The notes under the pieces are model-generated. The model had not been told where the DNA came from and made no database searches. It saw only the letters and a program-made list of their open reading frames with translations. From assembly GCF_030063195.1 (NCBI RefSeq), contig NZ_JASISS010000015.1:19313-83312 (forward strand): 64,000 nt of DNA. The letters are read 5' to 3'. Below are positions 36,649 to 45,400 of this stretch, piece after piece (positions within the stretch are counted from its first letter, which is position 1; every line of letters begins with the position of its first letter). The position numbers and the translations under genes are program-made. Source of the DNA: Cryobacterium sp. PH31-AA6 (GTDB lineage: Bacteria; Actinomycetota; Actinomycetes; Actinomycetales; Microbacteriaceae).

Positions 36649-37947
36649 ATGAACACCGATTCCATTCGTACCCCGTCCCACCTGCCCGACCGACTCACAA
36701 TCTCGTTGTGGGACTTCACCTGGTACACCCAGACGATGCCGGGGGAGCCCTTCGACGATCTCGACCGCGCATTCGCCGAGGCCAAGGTGCGTGGCTACAA
36801 CACCGTACGCATCTGTGCAGCACCCTTGCTGTTGTTCGGCGAGCACGCCATTGATACCAGCGTGCTAAAGATGGTGAACATGGGCGGCGAGACCGGTCAA
36901 CGCACCCGCTGGTACGACGCTGCCGGCGGGGCCACGCTTGACGGCAGGGCCCACCTGCTCGCGCTGTTCGAAGCCGCTGACCGCCACGACATGTTCGTCA
37001 TCGTCTCGTCATGGGAGTACCAGCAGAGCCCGGCCTTCCTCGCAGATTCGTCCTGGCATGACATGGTCCGGGCCATCGCACCGCCGGAGCGACACGCGGC
37101 CCTCGCCCGGGCCGAATCCAAGCTGGTCTCGTTCGTCAAGGCCGCCGGACTCGGTCACCGCATCGCGTACGTCGAGATCCACAACGAGGTCGACCTCTCC
37201 CGCCTCGACGAAGTGCCGTGGAACGGACTCGACACCTTTTGGGCCCAGAAGCCGTACCTGGTCAACGCCCTCGACATCCTGCAGCTGGACCATCCCGACG
37301 TGCTGTCAACGGTGTGCTACGGGGTCCCGCCCCACCTCGATCTCGAGTCGGTTCCCGAGAACGCCCAGGTCGCGCACGCTCACTTTTACGTCTACGGAGT
37401 GCTATCCGCGCTGGAGGCGTGGGCACAGGTTCGTGTGGCGCCCCCTATCTTCCCTACTCCCGAACTGAAGTCCCTTCTCCGGGACGACGCCCCCGACTTC
37501 GACGACTGGACCACCTCCATCGAACCGTGGCGCCTCCAAGCGACCGGGATCACCACGAGCATGTTCTACGCCTTCGACTGGGTCGACCCGGTGAAGTGGG
37601 ATGCATGGTTGTACCGAGCGTTCGGCGACCACGAGATTGCGATGAAGGAGGCCATCGATACGAGGCTCCGGGCCGTCGCGACTTGGGCCGGCCATCGAGG
37701 CTTGCCCGCTGCCGTCGGCGAAGGCTGGATCGGCTACACGCCTCTCGACGCGGAGTTCGAGGACGGACCGATCGGTCAGTACCTCGCGGCCTTCGCCGTG
37801 CAGCGCTGCCAGGAGTTGGGCTATTGGGGAACGATCGTCGGATCAAATTCTGCTCCGCACCACCCGGGCTGGGGAAATGTGGCGTTTCAGTTGAAGCTCA
37901 ACACCGAGTTTCTGGGCGAGCCCGCCCAGGCCCCCGCTCCCGTCTGA
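36649..37947 (+). CDS. cellulase-like glycoside hydrolase (clan A barrel), cytoplasmic
   Basis: A 432-residue protein without signal peptide, resembling the cellulase-like family of GH clan A TIM barrels. Segments: LTISLWDFTWYTQTMPGEPF, HDMFVIVSSWEYQQSP, the putative acid/base in VEIHNEVDLSRL (about residue 175) and the nucleophile in VGEGWIGYTP (about 356). It lies 60 bases after the MalG-type permease and probably hydrolyses the imported oligosaccharide. Specificity is not predictable from the sequence; the linked GH2 and LacZ enzymes hint at galactose- or uronate-containing chains. Confidence 0.75.
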   Translation: MNTDSIRTPSHLPDRLTISLWDFTWYTQTMPGEPFDDLDRAFAEAKVRGYNTVRICAAPLLLFGEHAIDTSVLKMVNMGGETGQRTRWYDAAGGATLDGRAHLLALFEAADRHDMFVIVSSWEYQQSPAFLADSSWHDMVRAIAPPERHAALARAESKLVSFVKAAGLGHRIAYVEIHNEVDLSRLDEVPWNGLDTFWAQKPYLVNALDILQLDHPDVLSTVCYGVPPHLDLESVPENAQVAHAHFYVYGVLSALEAWAQVRVAPPIFPTPELKSLLRDDAPDFDDWTTSIEPWRLQATGITTSMFYAFDWVDPVKWDAWLYRAFGDHEIAMKEAIDTRLRAVATWAGHRGLPAAVGEGWIGYTPLDAEFEDGPIGQYLAAFAVQRCQELGYWGTIVGSNSAPHHPGWGNVAFQLKLNTEFLGEPAQAPAPV

Positions 37948-38509
37948 GCCTCGTCCACCGGTCTACATGGCTAAGCCGGGTCACCGCGTTTTGGATCTGA
38001 GGTTCGGCTGGTAGGCGTGGCGATGCGTCCGGCCTTGCTGCGGGTGGTGTTCCTGGTTTGGTTGTGCTGTGGGGATTGGGTGGTCAGATGGGCTTGGTTC
38101 GTGGCGGGTCGCAGGCCTCCACGAACAGGGCTGTCCATCCGTTGAGAATCATCGTCGCCGGCCTCGAACCCCAACCGCCCGTGAGCGTCGAGATGCGTGC
38201 GCAAATCGAGCGCATGTTCACGCTGGAACTCCTGGAGCTCAGTCGCCTGGTCTCCGAAATAGCGGGCACCGTGATCGCTGTCAGCCCTACAGCGCCAACG
38301 TGAGCAGAGGCATCTAATCGCGAACACCACGCTGCCGCCGTCGAGCCCTGGAACACGCGACACCGCCAACTAGTTGTCCGGCCGTGGACAGCACAATGAT
38401 CGCCAAAATGCCCTCTCCGGTGGGAGCGAGCTGTTCCTGGGCGAGCCGGATCCGTCAGCAGGAACCGTTCCTGTAGCGTTACGCATCGGAGTCCCCCACT
38501 CCGACGATT
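37948..38509. other. gene-poor stretch, probable relic DNA
   Basis: More than 500 bases without a gene I can support. Open frames of 80-130 codons occur on both strands (for example minus strand 37971-38369), overlap each other and show no recognised motif, ribosome site or membrane pattern. It lies between the glycan import locus and the ATPase module and may contain decayed mobile-element DNA. Confidence 0.4.
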
Positions 38510-38564
38510 AGCCCCGGTTCTCTTGCTCTTCTTTCCCCAGGCGACACAACCGGGGCTTTTTTAT
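38510..38564 (+). terminator. rho-independent terminator with long loop
   Basis: AGCCCCGGTT (38510-38519) pairs exactly with AACCGGGGCT (38548-38557), and the plus strand continues TTTTTATTTG. The 28-base loop is long but the 10-bp GC-rich stem and T-tract are clear. No intact plus-strand gene lies immediately upstream, so it may end a lost gene, an unannotated small RNA, or the sugar-import operon transcript. Confidence 0.75.
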
Positions 38565-38629
38565 TTGTTACCGCAACGCGCCTGCAATTAGTCCTGTCTC
38601 CTCGGCCCCTACGCGGCGCCCAAACCGAG

Positions 38630-38833
38630 TTACGCGTCGGGGTCGTGGCCGAGCATTTTGAGCAGTTCTCGGAGGGAATGCGCTACTTGCTCGTACCCGT
38701 GCTCATAGAAAAGTGGTGTCAGCTCGTGCAGGCTGGTGTCGTCGAGGTCGTGAAGCATGTCAACTGTTTCGAGGATGAACGCCTCGACGTCAGCGGGTGG
38801 GTTCCCAGGCCATGCGTCGCTCCGTGAACTCAT
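38630..38833 (-). CDS. small acidic hypothetical protein (67 aa)
   Basis: A 67-residue acidic, helical protein from the ATG at 38833: VEAFILETVDMLHDLDDTSL, then YEQVAHSLRELLKMLGHD. No family recognised. It is transcribed away from the AAA ATPase at 39067, with the CTCACA repeat array in the shared upstream region, so both may be controlled together. GGAA precedes the start. Codon use is like that of its neighbours. Confidence 0.55.
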   Translation of the reverse strand: MSSRSDAWPGNPPADVEAFILETVDMLHDLDDTSLHELTPLFYEHGYEQVAHSLRELLKMLGHDPDA

Positions 38834-39003
38834 CGCGTTCCATCCAATCCATCGGTTCTTCAGATTCTGCCGGGTTTCGTCACGGCCCTGCCATCACGCG
38901 CCCAGGGTGTTCCAGTGACCAGCCGCAGAAGGTCCGCGTACACGCCGGGATCCGTTGCCTGGCGGCGGGAATGCCGGTGCGGGCAGGTATGGTGGTGCCC
39001 AAG

Positions 39004-39055
39004 CTCACAAGACTCACAGATACAACAAGACTCACACGACTCACACACACTCACA
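39004..39055. repeat. five phased CTCACA repeats upstream of the AAA ATPase gene
   Basis: CTCACA occurs at 39004, 39013, 39031, 39040 and 39050. Spacings are 9, 18, 9 and 10 bases, close to multiples of 9, and three copies extend to GACTCACA. The array ends 11 bases before the start codon at 39067. It is either an operator array or iterons of a replication origin; the flanking ATPase is the best candidate ligand. Confidence 0.6.
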
Positions 39056-39066
39056 AGGGATCCACC

Positions 39067-40164
39067 ATGGAGAACCCATTCCGGCCTTCAGCCGGAGCGA
39101 CACCACCCGAGATCATCGGCCGTGCCGGCCTTCTCGACGAGTTCGCCTACGGCCTACGCCTGGGATCCGGGGCGCCGGGGCTCCTCACCATTTTCACCGG
39201 TGCCCGTGGCATCGGCAAGACCGTCATGCTCGGTGCCGCCCACGACCTGGCCCGAGAGAACGGCTGGGCCGTGATCTCCGAGACGGCCACCGGTGGCTTC
39301 ATGGGCAGGATCGGTGAATCCATGCGCCAACTGGCCGAAGAACTCGGCAACGGGCCGCAAGGACGCAAGATCATCGGTGTCTCCGCTGCCGGCTTCAGCC
39401 TCACGACCGAGCTCCCGCCCGAACGCCAGGTCGCCTGGCGGAACGTCGCCGAAGAACTCCTCCGGCTCCTCCAGAGCCGTGGCACCGGCCTGGTCATCAC
39501 CGTGGACGAAATCCACGCCGCTGACCGTGCTGAACTGGCTCAGCTGGCAGCCAGTGTCCAGCACCTGATCCAGGACCGCCTACCCATCGGGCTGGTCTTC
39601 GCTGGCCTACCGGCCGCAGTGTCGGACCTACTCAACGAAGGCGTGGCGACGTTCCTCCGCCGCGCCGACAAGATCGATCTGCACGCCGCCACGGTCAGGG
39701 ACGTGGAGGCGTCATTCGCCGAGACGTTCGCGGCAGCGGCATTCAACATCTCACCAGCCCTCGTCCGGCAAGCCTCGGAAGCCACTGGAGGATACCCATT
39801 CCTCATCCAGCTGGTCGGCTACTTCCTCTGGCGGGAAGCCGAAAAACACGAGGGCGCCCTCGACGAGGACGCTGTCGGTAGGGCTATTGATGCCGCCCAC
39901 CGACGCAACGCACGCACCGTGATCGAGGCTGCTCTCTCCACCGCCTCTCCCAAAGACATGGATTTCTTGCATGCTATGGCCAAGGACACAGGGCCGTCGT
40001 CCACCGGCGATATCGGTCAACGGCTGGGTGCCAAGACAAACCTTGTCGCCAACTACCGGACACGGCTCCTAGCCGCCGGCCTCATTGAGTCGGCCGGATA
40101 CGGCAAAGTCGACTTCGCCATCCCCGGCCTACGCCGCTATCTCAGCTCCAAGCCCACGGACTAA
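39067..40164 (+). CDS. AAA ATPase with C-terminal winged helix (Orc1/Cdc6-like)
   Basis: A 365-residue P-loop ATPase. Walker A is TGARGIGKTVML (about residue 45), Walker B is LVITVDEIHAAD (about 141), and a sensor region lies near IGLVFAGLPAAVSDLL. The lid contains GGYPFLIQLVGYFLWR, and residues 300-365 read as a winged helix (TGDIGQRLGAKTNLVANYRT, LLAAGLIESAGYG). The layout resembles archaeal Orc1/Cdc6 and the stand-alone ATPases found on actinobacterial mobile elements; target unknown. The ATG at 39067 follows AAGGGA right after the CTCACA array. Upstream in-frame codons cross that array and are excluded. Confidence 0.75.
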   Translation: MENPFRPSAGATPPEIIGRAGLLDEFAYGLRLGSGAPGLLTIFTGARGIGKTVMLGAAHDLARENGWAVISETATGGFMGRIGESMRQLAEELGNGPQGRKIIGVSAAGFSLTTELPPERQVAWRNVAEELLRLLQSRGTGLVITVDEIHAADRAELAQLAASVQHLIQDRLPIGLVFAGLPAAVSDLLNEGVATFLRRADKIDLHAATVRDVEASFAETFAAAAFNISPALVRQASEATGGYPFLIQLVGYFLWREAEKHEGALDEDAVGRAIDAAHRRNARTVIEAALSTASPKDMDFLHAMAKDTGPSSTGDIGQRLGAKTNLVANYRTRLLAAGLIESAGYGKVDFAIPGLRRYLSSKPTD

Positions 40165-40213
40165 GCCACCCAGTGAGCCTCACAGCGCGTCGGCGAGGCG
40201 GCGAGCCCACCGG

Positions 40214-40615
40214 CTATCCGTGGGCGGCAAAGGACCGGGCGGCAGCAATGACTTTCGGGCCCACTGCGTCGAGCGGCTCAGTACGCAACAGCGCAGCGGG
40301 CGACTGATCGCCCAACTCCGGGTTCATGCCCTGGAACCACGCCTGGACTACCTTCGCCCTCTCCCGTTCAATCAGAATGCCGGCCACGTAATAAGAGGTG
40401 CGTAGCCGCTGGACGACGTCCGCGCCAGGTGCACGCGAACCGTCCGCCCATTCACGGACGGAGCGTGTGTTCGACACCCGGCCCAGGTAGGCGACGAGCT
40501 GGGCGCCGAGGATCTCGCGTAGACCCGTGACGATCCCGCCGGTGTCCAGCCGCACAGAGTCCTCGTAAGCGCGGTGGCCTGACGGCGAGGCGGAGGCAGA
40601 AGTACGCATGCCCAC
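40214..40615 (-). CDS. Xre/MbcA-type antitoxin-like regulator (no toxin adjacent)
   Basis: A 133-residue protein. The N-terminal half is a degenerate HTH (LGAQLVAYLGRVSNTRSVRE) and the C-terminus is the toxin-binding domain typical of Xre/MbcA antitoxins: VVQAWFQGMNPELGDQSPAA, then VGPKVIAAARSF. Such proteins normally pair with RES-domain toxins, but none is encoded on either side. The start may be GTG at 40615 (after GGAAG) or ATG at 40609. Direct repeats about 50 bases upstream (40667-40714) are its likely operator. It converges with the AAA ATPase gene, which ends 49 bases away. Confidence 0.8.
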   Translation of the reverse strand: MGMRTSASASPSGHRAYEDSVRLDTGGIVTGLREILGAQLVAYLGRVSNTRSVREWADGSRAPGADVVQRLRTSYYVAGILIERERAKVVQAWFQGMNPELGDQSPAALLRTEPLDAVGPKVIAAARSFAAHG

Positions 40616-40666
40616 CAGTCTTCCGTGTCACGGGCGCGGCAGCAAGAATCATTACTGTTTCACTGC

Positions 40667-40714
40667 CAATATCACAAGCAATATCACAGACGATATAACA
40701 CCCAATATGACCGA
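40667..40714. repeat. four 12-bp direct repeats in an AT-rich tract
   Basis: CAATATCACAAG, CAATATCACAGA, CGATATAACACC and CAATATGACCGA follow each other at exactly 12-base spacing. The surrounding 40640-40760 DNA is unusually AT-rich for this window. They lie upstream of the Xre/MbcA-type gene and could be its operator; iterons beside an AT-rich tract are also the standard layout of a plasmid origin. The following 40761-41002 DNA contains no other gene, only the promoter of the toxin-antitoxin pair. Confidence 0.65.
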
Positions 40715-40927
40715 TAATAGTTATTACGTCAAGTAATAAATGCGCTTTTTCGCATATTCTGCTGATGGGTCTCCCGAATTACGCTGCAACGGCAAATTCA
40801 AAAGTGCCCAGATCATCCGTCGTGCAGCCGACGATGCACAGCAATATCGAATGGTCTGAAGTGACCGGCTCCAGGGATAAGTCGTTCCCACTGCCGCGCT
40901 CAAAAGGAATGATGTACGAGTTGCTAG

Positions 40928-40959
40928 GGTTGCACTTATAAGTGCAACCTGTCTAGAAT
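40928..40959 (+). promoter_or_regulatory. promoter with 22-bp perfect palindrome before HTH-PIN pair
   Basis: GGTTGCACTTA is followed directly by its reverse complement (40928-40949). TTGCAC (40930-40935) and TAGAAT (40954-40959) are -35 and -10 boxes with an 18-base gap, so the palindrome covers the -35 box and most of the spacer. A bound dimer would exclude RNA polymerase, the usual autoregulation of toxin-antitoxin operons. Confidence 0.75.
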
Positions 40960-41002
40960 TCGACGACGGGTAAGCAGCTAGGCCAACTCGATTGGAGCGC
41001 TC

Positions 41003-41440
41003 ATGGCAGGAACGGCCATTCTTACGGGTAGTCAAATTGTCGACGAAGTCGTTCAGTTGGAAGCTTCCCACTTGGTTTCTGAAGCACACGACCGTCAGGT
41101 CGGAAGCGTGACAATGACTCTCGAGGACGGCACGGAAGTCCTCCTACAGAAGAACCTGGCACGTTTCATCGTGAATGTTGTCGAAAGCATCGCAGCCGAC
41201 GGCACCCTCACGACCACTTCCCTTCCAGAAGAACTGTCGACTACCGTCGCAGCTCAAGTCATTGGCGTTTCTCGTCCCACCTTGATGAAGATGATTGCCC
41301 GCAAAGAGCTTCCGACAAAGAAGGTCGGCTCACACACTCGGCTTATGCGCAGCGACGTCCTTGAGCTTCGCGCCCACCGGCAAGGCGCTCGCGTTCAGGC
41401 TGTTGAGGATCTACGCCGTGCCGGAGACGCCTTCGACTGA
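41003..41440 (+). CDS. HTH (excisionase-like) antitoxin
   Basis: A 145-residue protein. Residues 80-130 form a MerR/excisionase-type HTH: STTVAAQVIGVSRPTLMKMI followed by RKELPTKKVGSHTRLMRSDV. The N-terminal half contains VGSVTMTLEDGTEVLLQKN, a short beta-rich region. HTH-excisionase antitoxins followed by PIN-domain toxins are a recognised actinobacterial type II arrangement. The promoter just upstream carries a 22-bp palindrome. The toxin gene begins 30 bases after its stop. Because the product is acidic and DNA-binding, it probably represses the operon and neutralises the PIN protein. Confidence 0.8.
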   Translation: MAGTAILTGSQIVDEVVQLEASHLVSEAHDRQVGSVTMTLEDGTEVLLQKNLARFIVNVVESIAADGTLTTTSLPEELSTTVAAQVIGVSRPTLMKMIARKELPTKKVGSHTRLMRSDVLELRAHRQGARVQAVEDLRRAGDAFD

Positions 41441-41470
41441 ACCCCCTCCGCCAGCCTGTACGTTTATTAG

Positions 41471-42076
41471 GTGCTGATCCAGAGAGTTTTCGTCGACGCG
41501 AACGTTCTCTACAGCCGAAGCCTTCGCGACTGGCTTTTCCTTCTGCGAAGCGAAACTGAAGGCATGTTTCAAATCCACACGACGGAAGATGTCCTGGCCG
41601 AAACCGAGTACCGACTTCGGCGAAACAACCCCACCATGGCTGGCGGAGTGATCACTGATCTCAGAAAAAAGATCACGGATTCCATCGACGAGCTTGTGGG
41701 TGACTATGACGCGACGATCCCCTACTCGGGGCGCGACCCACATGACAGACACGTTCACGCTGCTGCAATCGCCAGCCGAGCTAACATCCTGCTGACCAAC
41801 GATTCCGGGTTCGTTGGTTCAGACGACGACCCCTACGAAGTCTTCAATTGCGATGACTTCTTCATTCTCGTGGACGACTCCGCCAGCTGGCATGTGGAAC
41901 GGGTAACGGCAAACCAAATCAGCTATTGGAGCAAGAAGCCCGGACCCAGGAAGACCCTTGCCGTGGCCTTGGCCGACGCAGGCTGTCCTGAATTTGCCAA
42001 ACGTGTGGAGAAGCACGTTGAGAAACTAACCGGAATGGGCAACCGGAAGACTCGCCGCACCGTGGGACGGCGGTAG
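41471..42076 (+). CDS. PIN-domain ribonuclease toxin
   Basis: A 201-residue protein starting at GTG 41471. The PIN acidic residues are in VFVDANVLYSR (first Asp, residue 9), DVLAETEYRL (Glu, about 40), DPHDRHVHAAAIA (Asp, about 94) and LLTNDSGF (Asp, about 112). These would bind Mg/Mn for RNA cleavage, the VapC-type mechanism. The C-terminal 60 residues (WSKKPGPRKTLAVALADAG) are basic and extend beyond a minimal VapC. It is paired with the HTH protein before it. The ribosome site is weak, which fits lower toxin synthesis. Confidence 0.82.
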   Translation: MLIQRVFVDANVLYSRSLRDWLFLLRSETEGMFQIHTTEDVLAETEYRLRRNNPTMAGGVITDLRKKITDSIDELVGDYDATIPYSGRDPHDRHVHAAAIASRANILLTNDSGFVGSDDDPYEVFNCDDFFILVDDSASWHVERVTANQISYWSKKPGPRKTLAVALADAGCPEFAKRVEKHVEKLTGMGNRKTRRTVGRR

Positions 42077-42155
42077 CCGACCTTCTGATCAGGGGTCGAC
42101 ACCGGAAGGTACAAGCAATTCAGCGGGGTCGGGGCCAGCAGAACTCGATCAGATT

Positions 42156-42332
42156 CTAGGTCCGCGGTTGGGTGTCCTGGGGGTTGGCCTCGTTGGGGGT
42201 GTCGCTATCTGTGTACTCGCCTTCGACGTCCGAGTCGGTGGTGGCACGGTCGTCAGCTGGGGTCGTCGCGTCGGCTTCAGGTTCCGTGTCGGTGTATTCG
42301 CCGTCGGACTCGGACTCGGGGTTGGGGTTCAT
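42156..42332 (-). CDS. 58-aa very acidic protein downstream of traA
   Basis: From an ATG at 42332, preceded by GGAAG, a 58-codon minus-strand frame encodes a highly acidic protein with two copies of one motif: SDGEYTDTEPEAD and VEGEYTDSDTPNEA. It contains almost no hydrophobic residue and is likely disordered. It lies 110 bases after the relaxase gene on the same strand. Acidic tails of this kind can mimic DNA or bind basic transfer proteins, but no function is known. It is short and easily missed in automatic annotation. Confidence 0.6.
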   Translation of the reverse strand: MNPNPESESDGEYTDTEPEADATTPADDRATTDSDVEGEYTDSDTPNEANPQDTQPRT

Positions 42333-42441
42333 TGGGGGCTTCCTTCTGCGAGGGTCCCCTGACGGTATCTCTCCGACTGTGTGATCGCAATGGAAATTTC
42401 ACCAGGCATCGCACCCGCAGGAGCTTTTCCCGGTGAGTGAT

Positions 42442-45400
42442 TTACCGTTCGCGGCCCTCATCCCGGGTGCGCGGGTCGTCAGCCCGTGTCGATTGGTCAC
42501 CGCGCACGGCCTGGCGGGCCTTGACGGTGAGTCCCGCGGCGTGCTGCGCCTCCCGCTGCCGGTCGGCAGTGGCCCTGTTCGCGGCGCGCATCGCGTCCAA
42601 CGCGGTGGCCGGCTTCTGCCGAACCGCCTCGGGCGTGCTCGGTGGAGTGCCCTGAGTCTGCTTCTCCTGCAGGGCCGCTACGCGGGCCGCAAGCTCCGCA
42701 CCAACACCGCGTTCACGGTACGCCTCAGGGACGGCCAGAGTTTGGGTCGGGTCGACCTTGTACCGGTCGCGGAACACGTCGACTTCGGCGGCGAGACGCA
42801 CCCACTCGTGCCTGCGGGTGCCCTCGGCCGGAACTGCGCCGAGCTGCAGCGCCCACTCGGGCCGTTCGGCGGCGATCCCCGTGCCGCGTTCCCCGAGGCG
42901 AACAGCCAAGTACTCGTACCGCTCCGCGAGGTGGTCCCGCCACGCGGGGTCGGTGCCGGCGGCATCGAGCACCCGATGATCGGCAATCCACGCCGGTACT
43001 GCAGGGCGCTCGGCCACTGCCGGAGCCTGGTCGGCGGGGGCGGTTTCGATGCGTCGTTCCATCCGGTGGGAGAGGACGGCGCCGACGTCGTCGGCGGTGC
43101 CGCGTTCTCGTTCGTTCCACGAGTCCCGCAGGACACTGACCGGATCAAGGCCGATGATTTCGGCGCGGGTGAGGGCGGCGGTGACGGCGCCCCAGCTATC
43201 AGAGCTGGTGAGCTTCCCGGCATACTGCTCCCCCAGGGTGTGGCCTACGAGTTGGGTGAAGCGGATGGTGTTGGCGCGTTCGGCGACGTCGCCGTATTGG
43301 TCGATGAGGGTGACTAGGTCATCGACGCGGGTTTGTTCGGCGCGGATGGTTTCGGTGGCGGAGAGCATCCCGTCGCTGTGGCCTGCGATGCTGGCCAGGA
43401 CGTCGCTCATGGGTTGGGCGTCTTCGGTCTCCACGTAGAGGTGGTTGGCTTCCTTCCCCCGGGTCAACCCGACGTAGACAAGTTCGCGGGAGGTAGAGGA
43501 GTCGGCGAGGACGTGAGCGGTGTCCGCGGTCATGCCCTGGGCCCGGTGAATGGTGGACGCGTAGCCGAGCTCGACGTTCTTCTGCACGTACTCGGCCGGG
43601 AGGGTGATGCGGCCGCCGTGCCCGGCATGGGTGACGGTCAACGCCCCGTCGGCTTGCACCTTCGCCACGATCCAGACGTCACCGTTTTTGACCCGGTCGA
43701 TGCCACGCCCGGTGCGGAGGGTGGCATCGTTCAGCCGGGTCACAATCCGGTCACCCTGGTACGCGGCGAGCCCGTCGCGCAGCTGCGACGACGTGCGTCC
43801 GGAGACGAGGCCGGCGCCCATCCGGTAGGCCTGGGCCCTCGTGTTGAGGTCGGTGACGGTGACGTTTTGTTGGGCGAGCATGACGGCGTTCTTGCCGGTT
43901 TCGTCGTCGTGTTGCCAGGCGGCGAAGACGTGGTCGGTCATCCGGTCGATGCTTCCACCGGTGACCCGGTTGTTGTCCACGTACCAACGGAACGGGTCCC
44001 CCACCGTCGCCGGGTCCCGCAGCTGCCGGGTCGCTTCGGCTTCGGCCGGGGACGTGAACCGGTGGATCTCCTCGAGCTTGACGGACCCGACTTCGCGTTC
44101 CAGGAGGCGCAGCGCCCCGCCGGACTCGACGGCGGCGAGCTGCCGGTCGTCCCCGATCAGGCGCACGTGCGCGCCGTGCCGCTCCGCAATGCTGGTGACC
44201 TTGGCGAGGTTGAGGGTGCCGGCCATGCCGGCCTCGTCGACGACGATGATGTTCCCCGCGCGCAGCTTCAACTCGTCCGGGTGGCGGCTGTCCGGGGTGG
44301 CGTCCCCGTGGGTGTCGTACGCGCGCACAAAAGAATGGATGGTGGCCGACGGGACTTGGACGGCGTCGCGGAACACGGCGGCGGCCGTCGCGGACGGGGC
44401 CAACCCGATCAGCCGGCCGCCGGCCTGCTCGGTGGCGCGGGCGGCCAACGCGAGGGCGGTGGTCTTCCCGGCGCCGGCAGGCCCGGTGCCGACGACGAGG
44501 AGCGTGCTGGAGGTCGTGAACTCCAGTGCCAGTGCCCGCTGCCCGGCGTCCAATGGGCCGGTGTGCCGGGCGGCCGTCCGGTCGAACTCGGCCACCGTGA
44601 CGGGGGCGATCGTGCGGGTGCGGCCCGCGGCCAGGAGGGTGTCTTCTGCGGTGAGGAGGCTGGTGGAGGTGAAGAGCATGCGGCCCTTGTGCTCGTAGAT
44701 ACTCGACCCGTCCCGGCGGGTCAACGGTTCGAAGGAACCGTGCGGGGCGGGCGGGGTCACCGCGATCGAGTCCGTCTCCAATGCACGCCGGGTGATCAGC
44801 TCAACCGTGCCTTCGGGTACCGGGCCGAGGCTGGTTTCTTTCTGGACCCAGCGGCGGGCTTCGGCCTCGATCATGTGCGGACCCCAGACCGCGTGATGCT
44901 CCGACACCGTCAACACCACCTCACGAGCAGCCCGGTCCACATCCACCACCCGCGGCTCCCCCGGCCTGCTTCGGGCGGCCGGCGCTGCGGCGCGGGCATC
45001 ATTCAGCAGGTTCGTGACGGTGGCGGCACCGACACGTTCGGCGGCCTTCGCGGCCCACTCGGCACGGAGGCCGGCGAGGGAGCGGGCGTGGACTTTGACG
45101 GGGCGGGTCTCGAGGGTGGCCTGCTGGGCCAGTTTGATCCGGGCGACCGCGTCCGGGCTCCGCCCATGAACAGCCCGGTAGTCCTTCTCGAGCTGCCCGA
45201 TGACCTTTTTGATGTCCGCGGACCGGGTCGAGAACTGTGCGGTAAGGCGCTCGTCAACACCGGCGATCTCGACCACGGGGCGCTTACCCGGGGTGACTTC
45301 CCGCAGCTCCGTGGACAGGCCCAGGCGAGTGGTGACTTCGTCCATGACGCGTTGGTTGTAGAACTCCGATGCGGCTACGCCTTGTCGGTGCAGGAGCTTG

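Noticed and set aside
37971..38369. 132-codon minus-strand frame in the gap before the ATPase module
   Set aside because: No ribosome site, no recognisable motif, and competing frames of similar length overlap it on both strands.
38510..38564. Possible tRNA or tmRNA end near a GC-rich hairpin
   Set aside because: No cloverleaf, no T-loop consensus and no CCA context; the stem followed by T's is a terminator.
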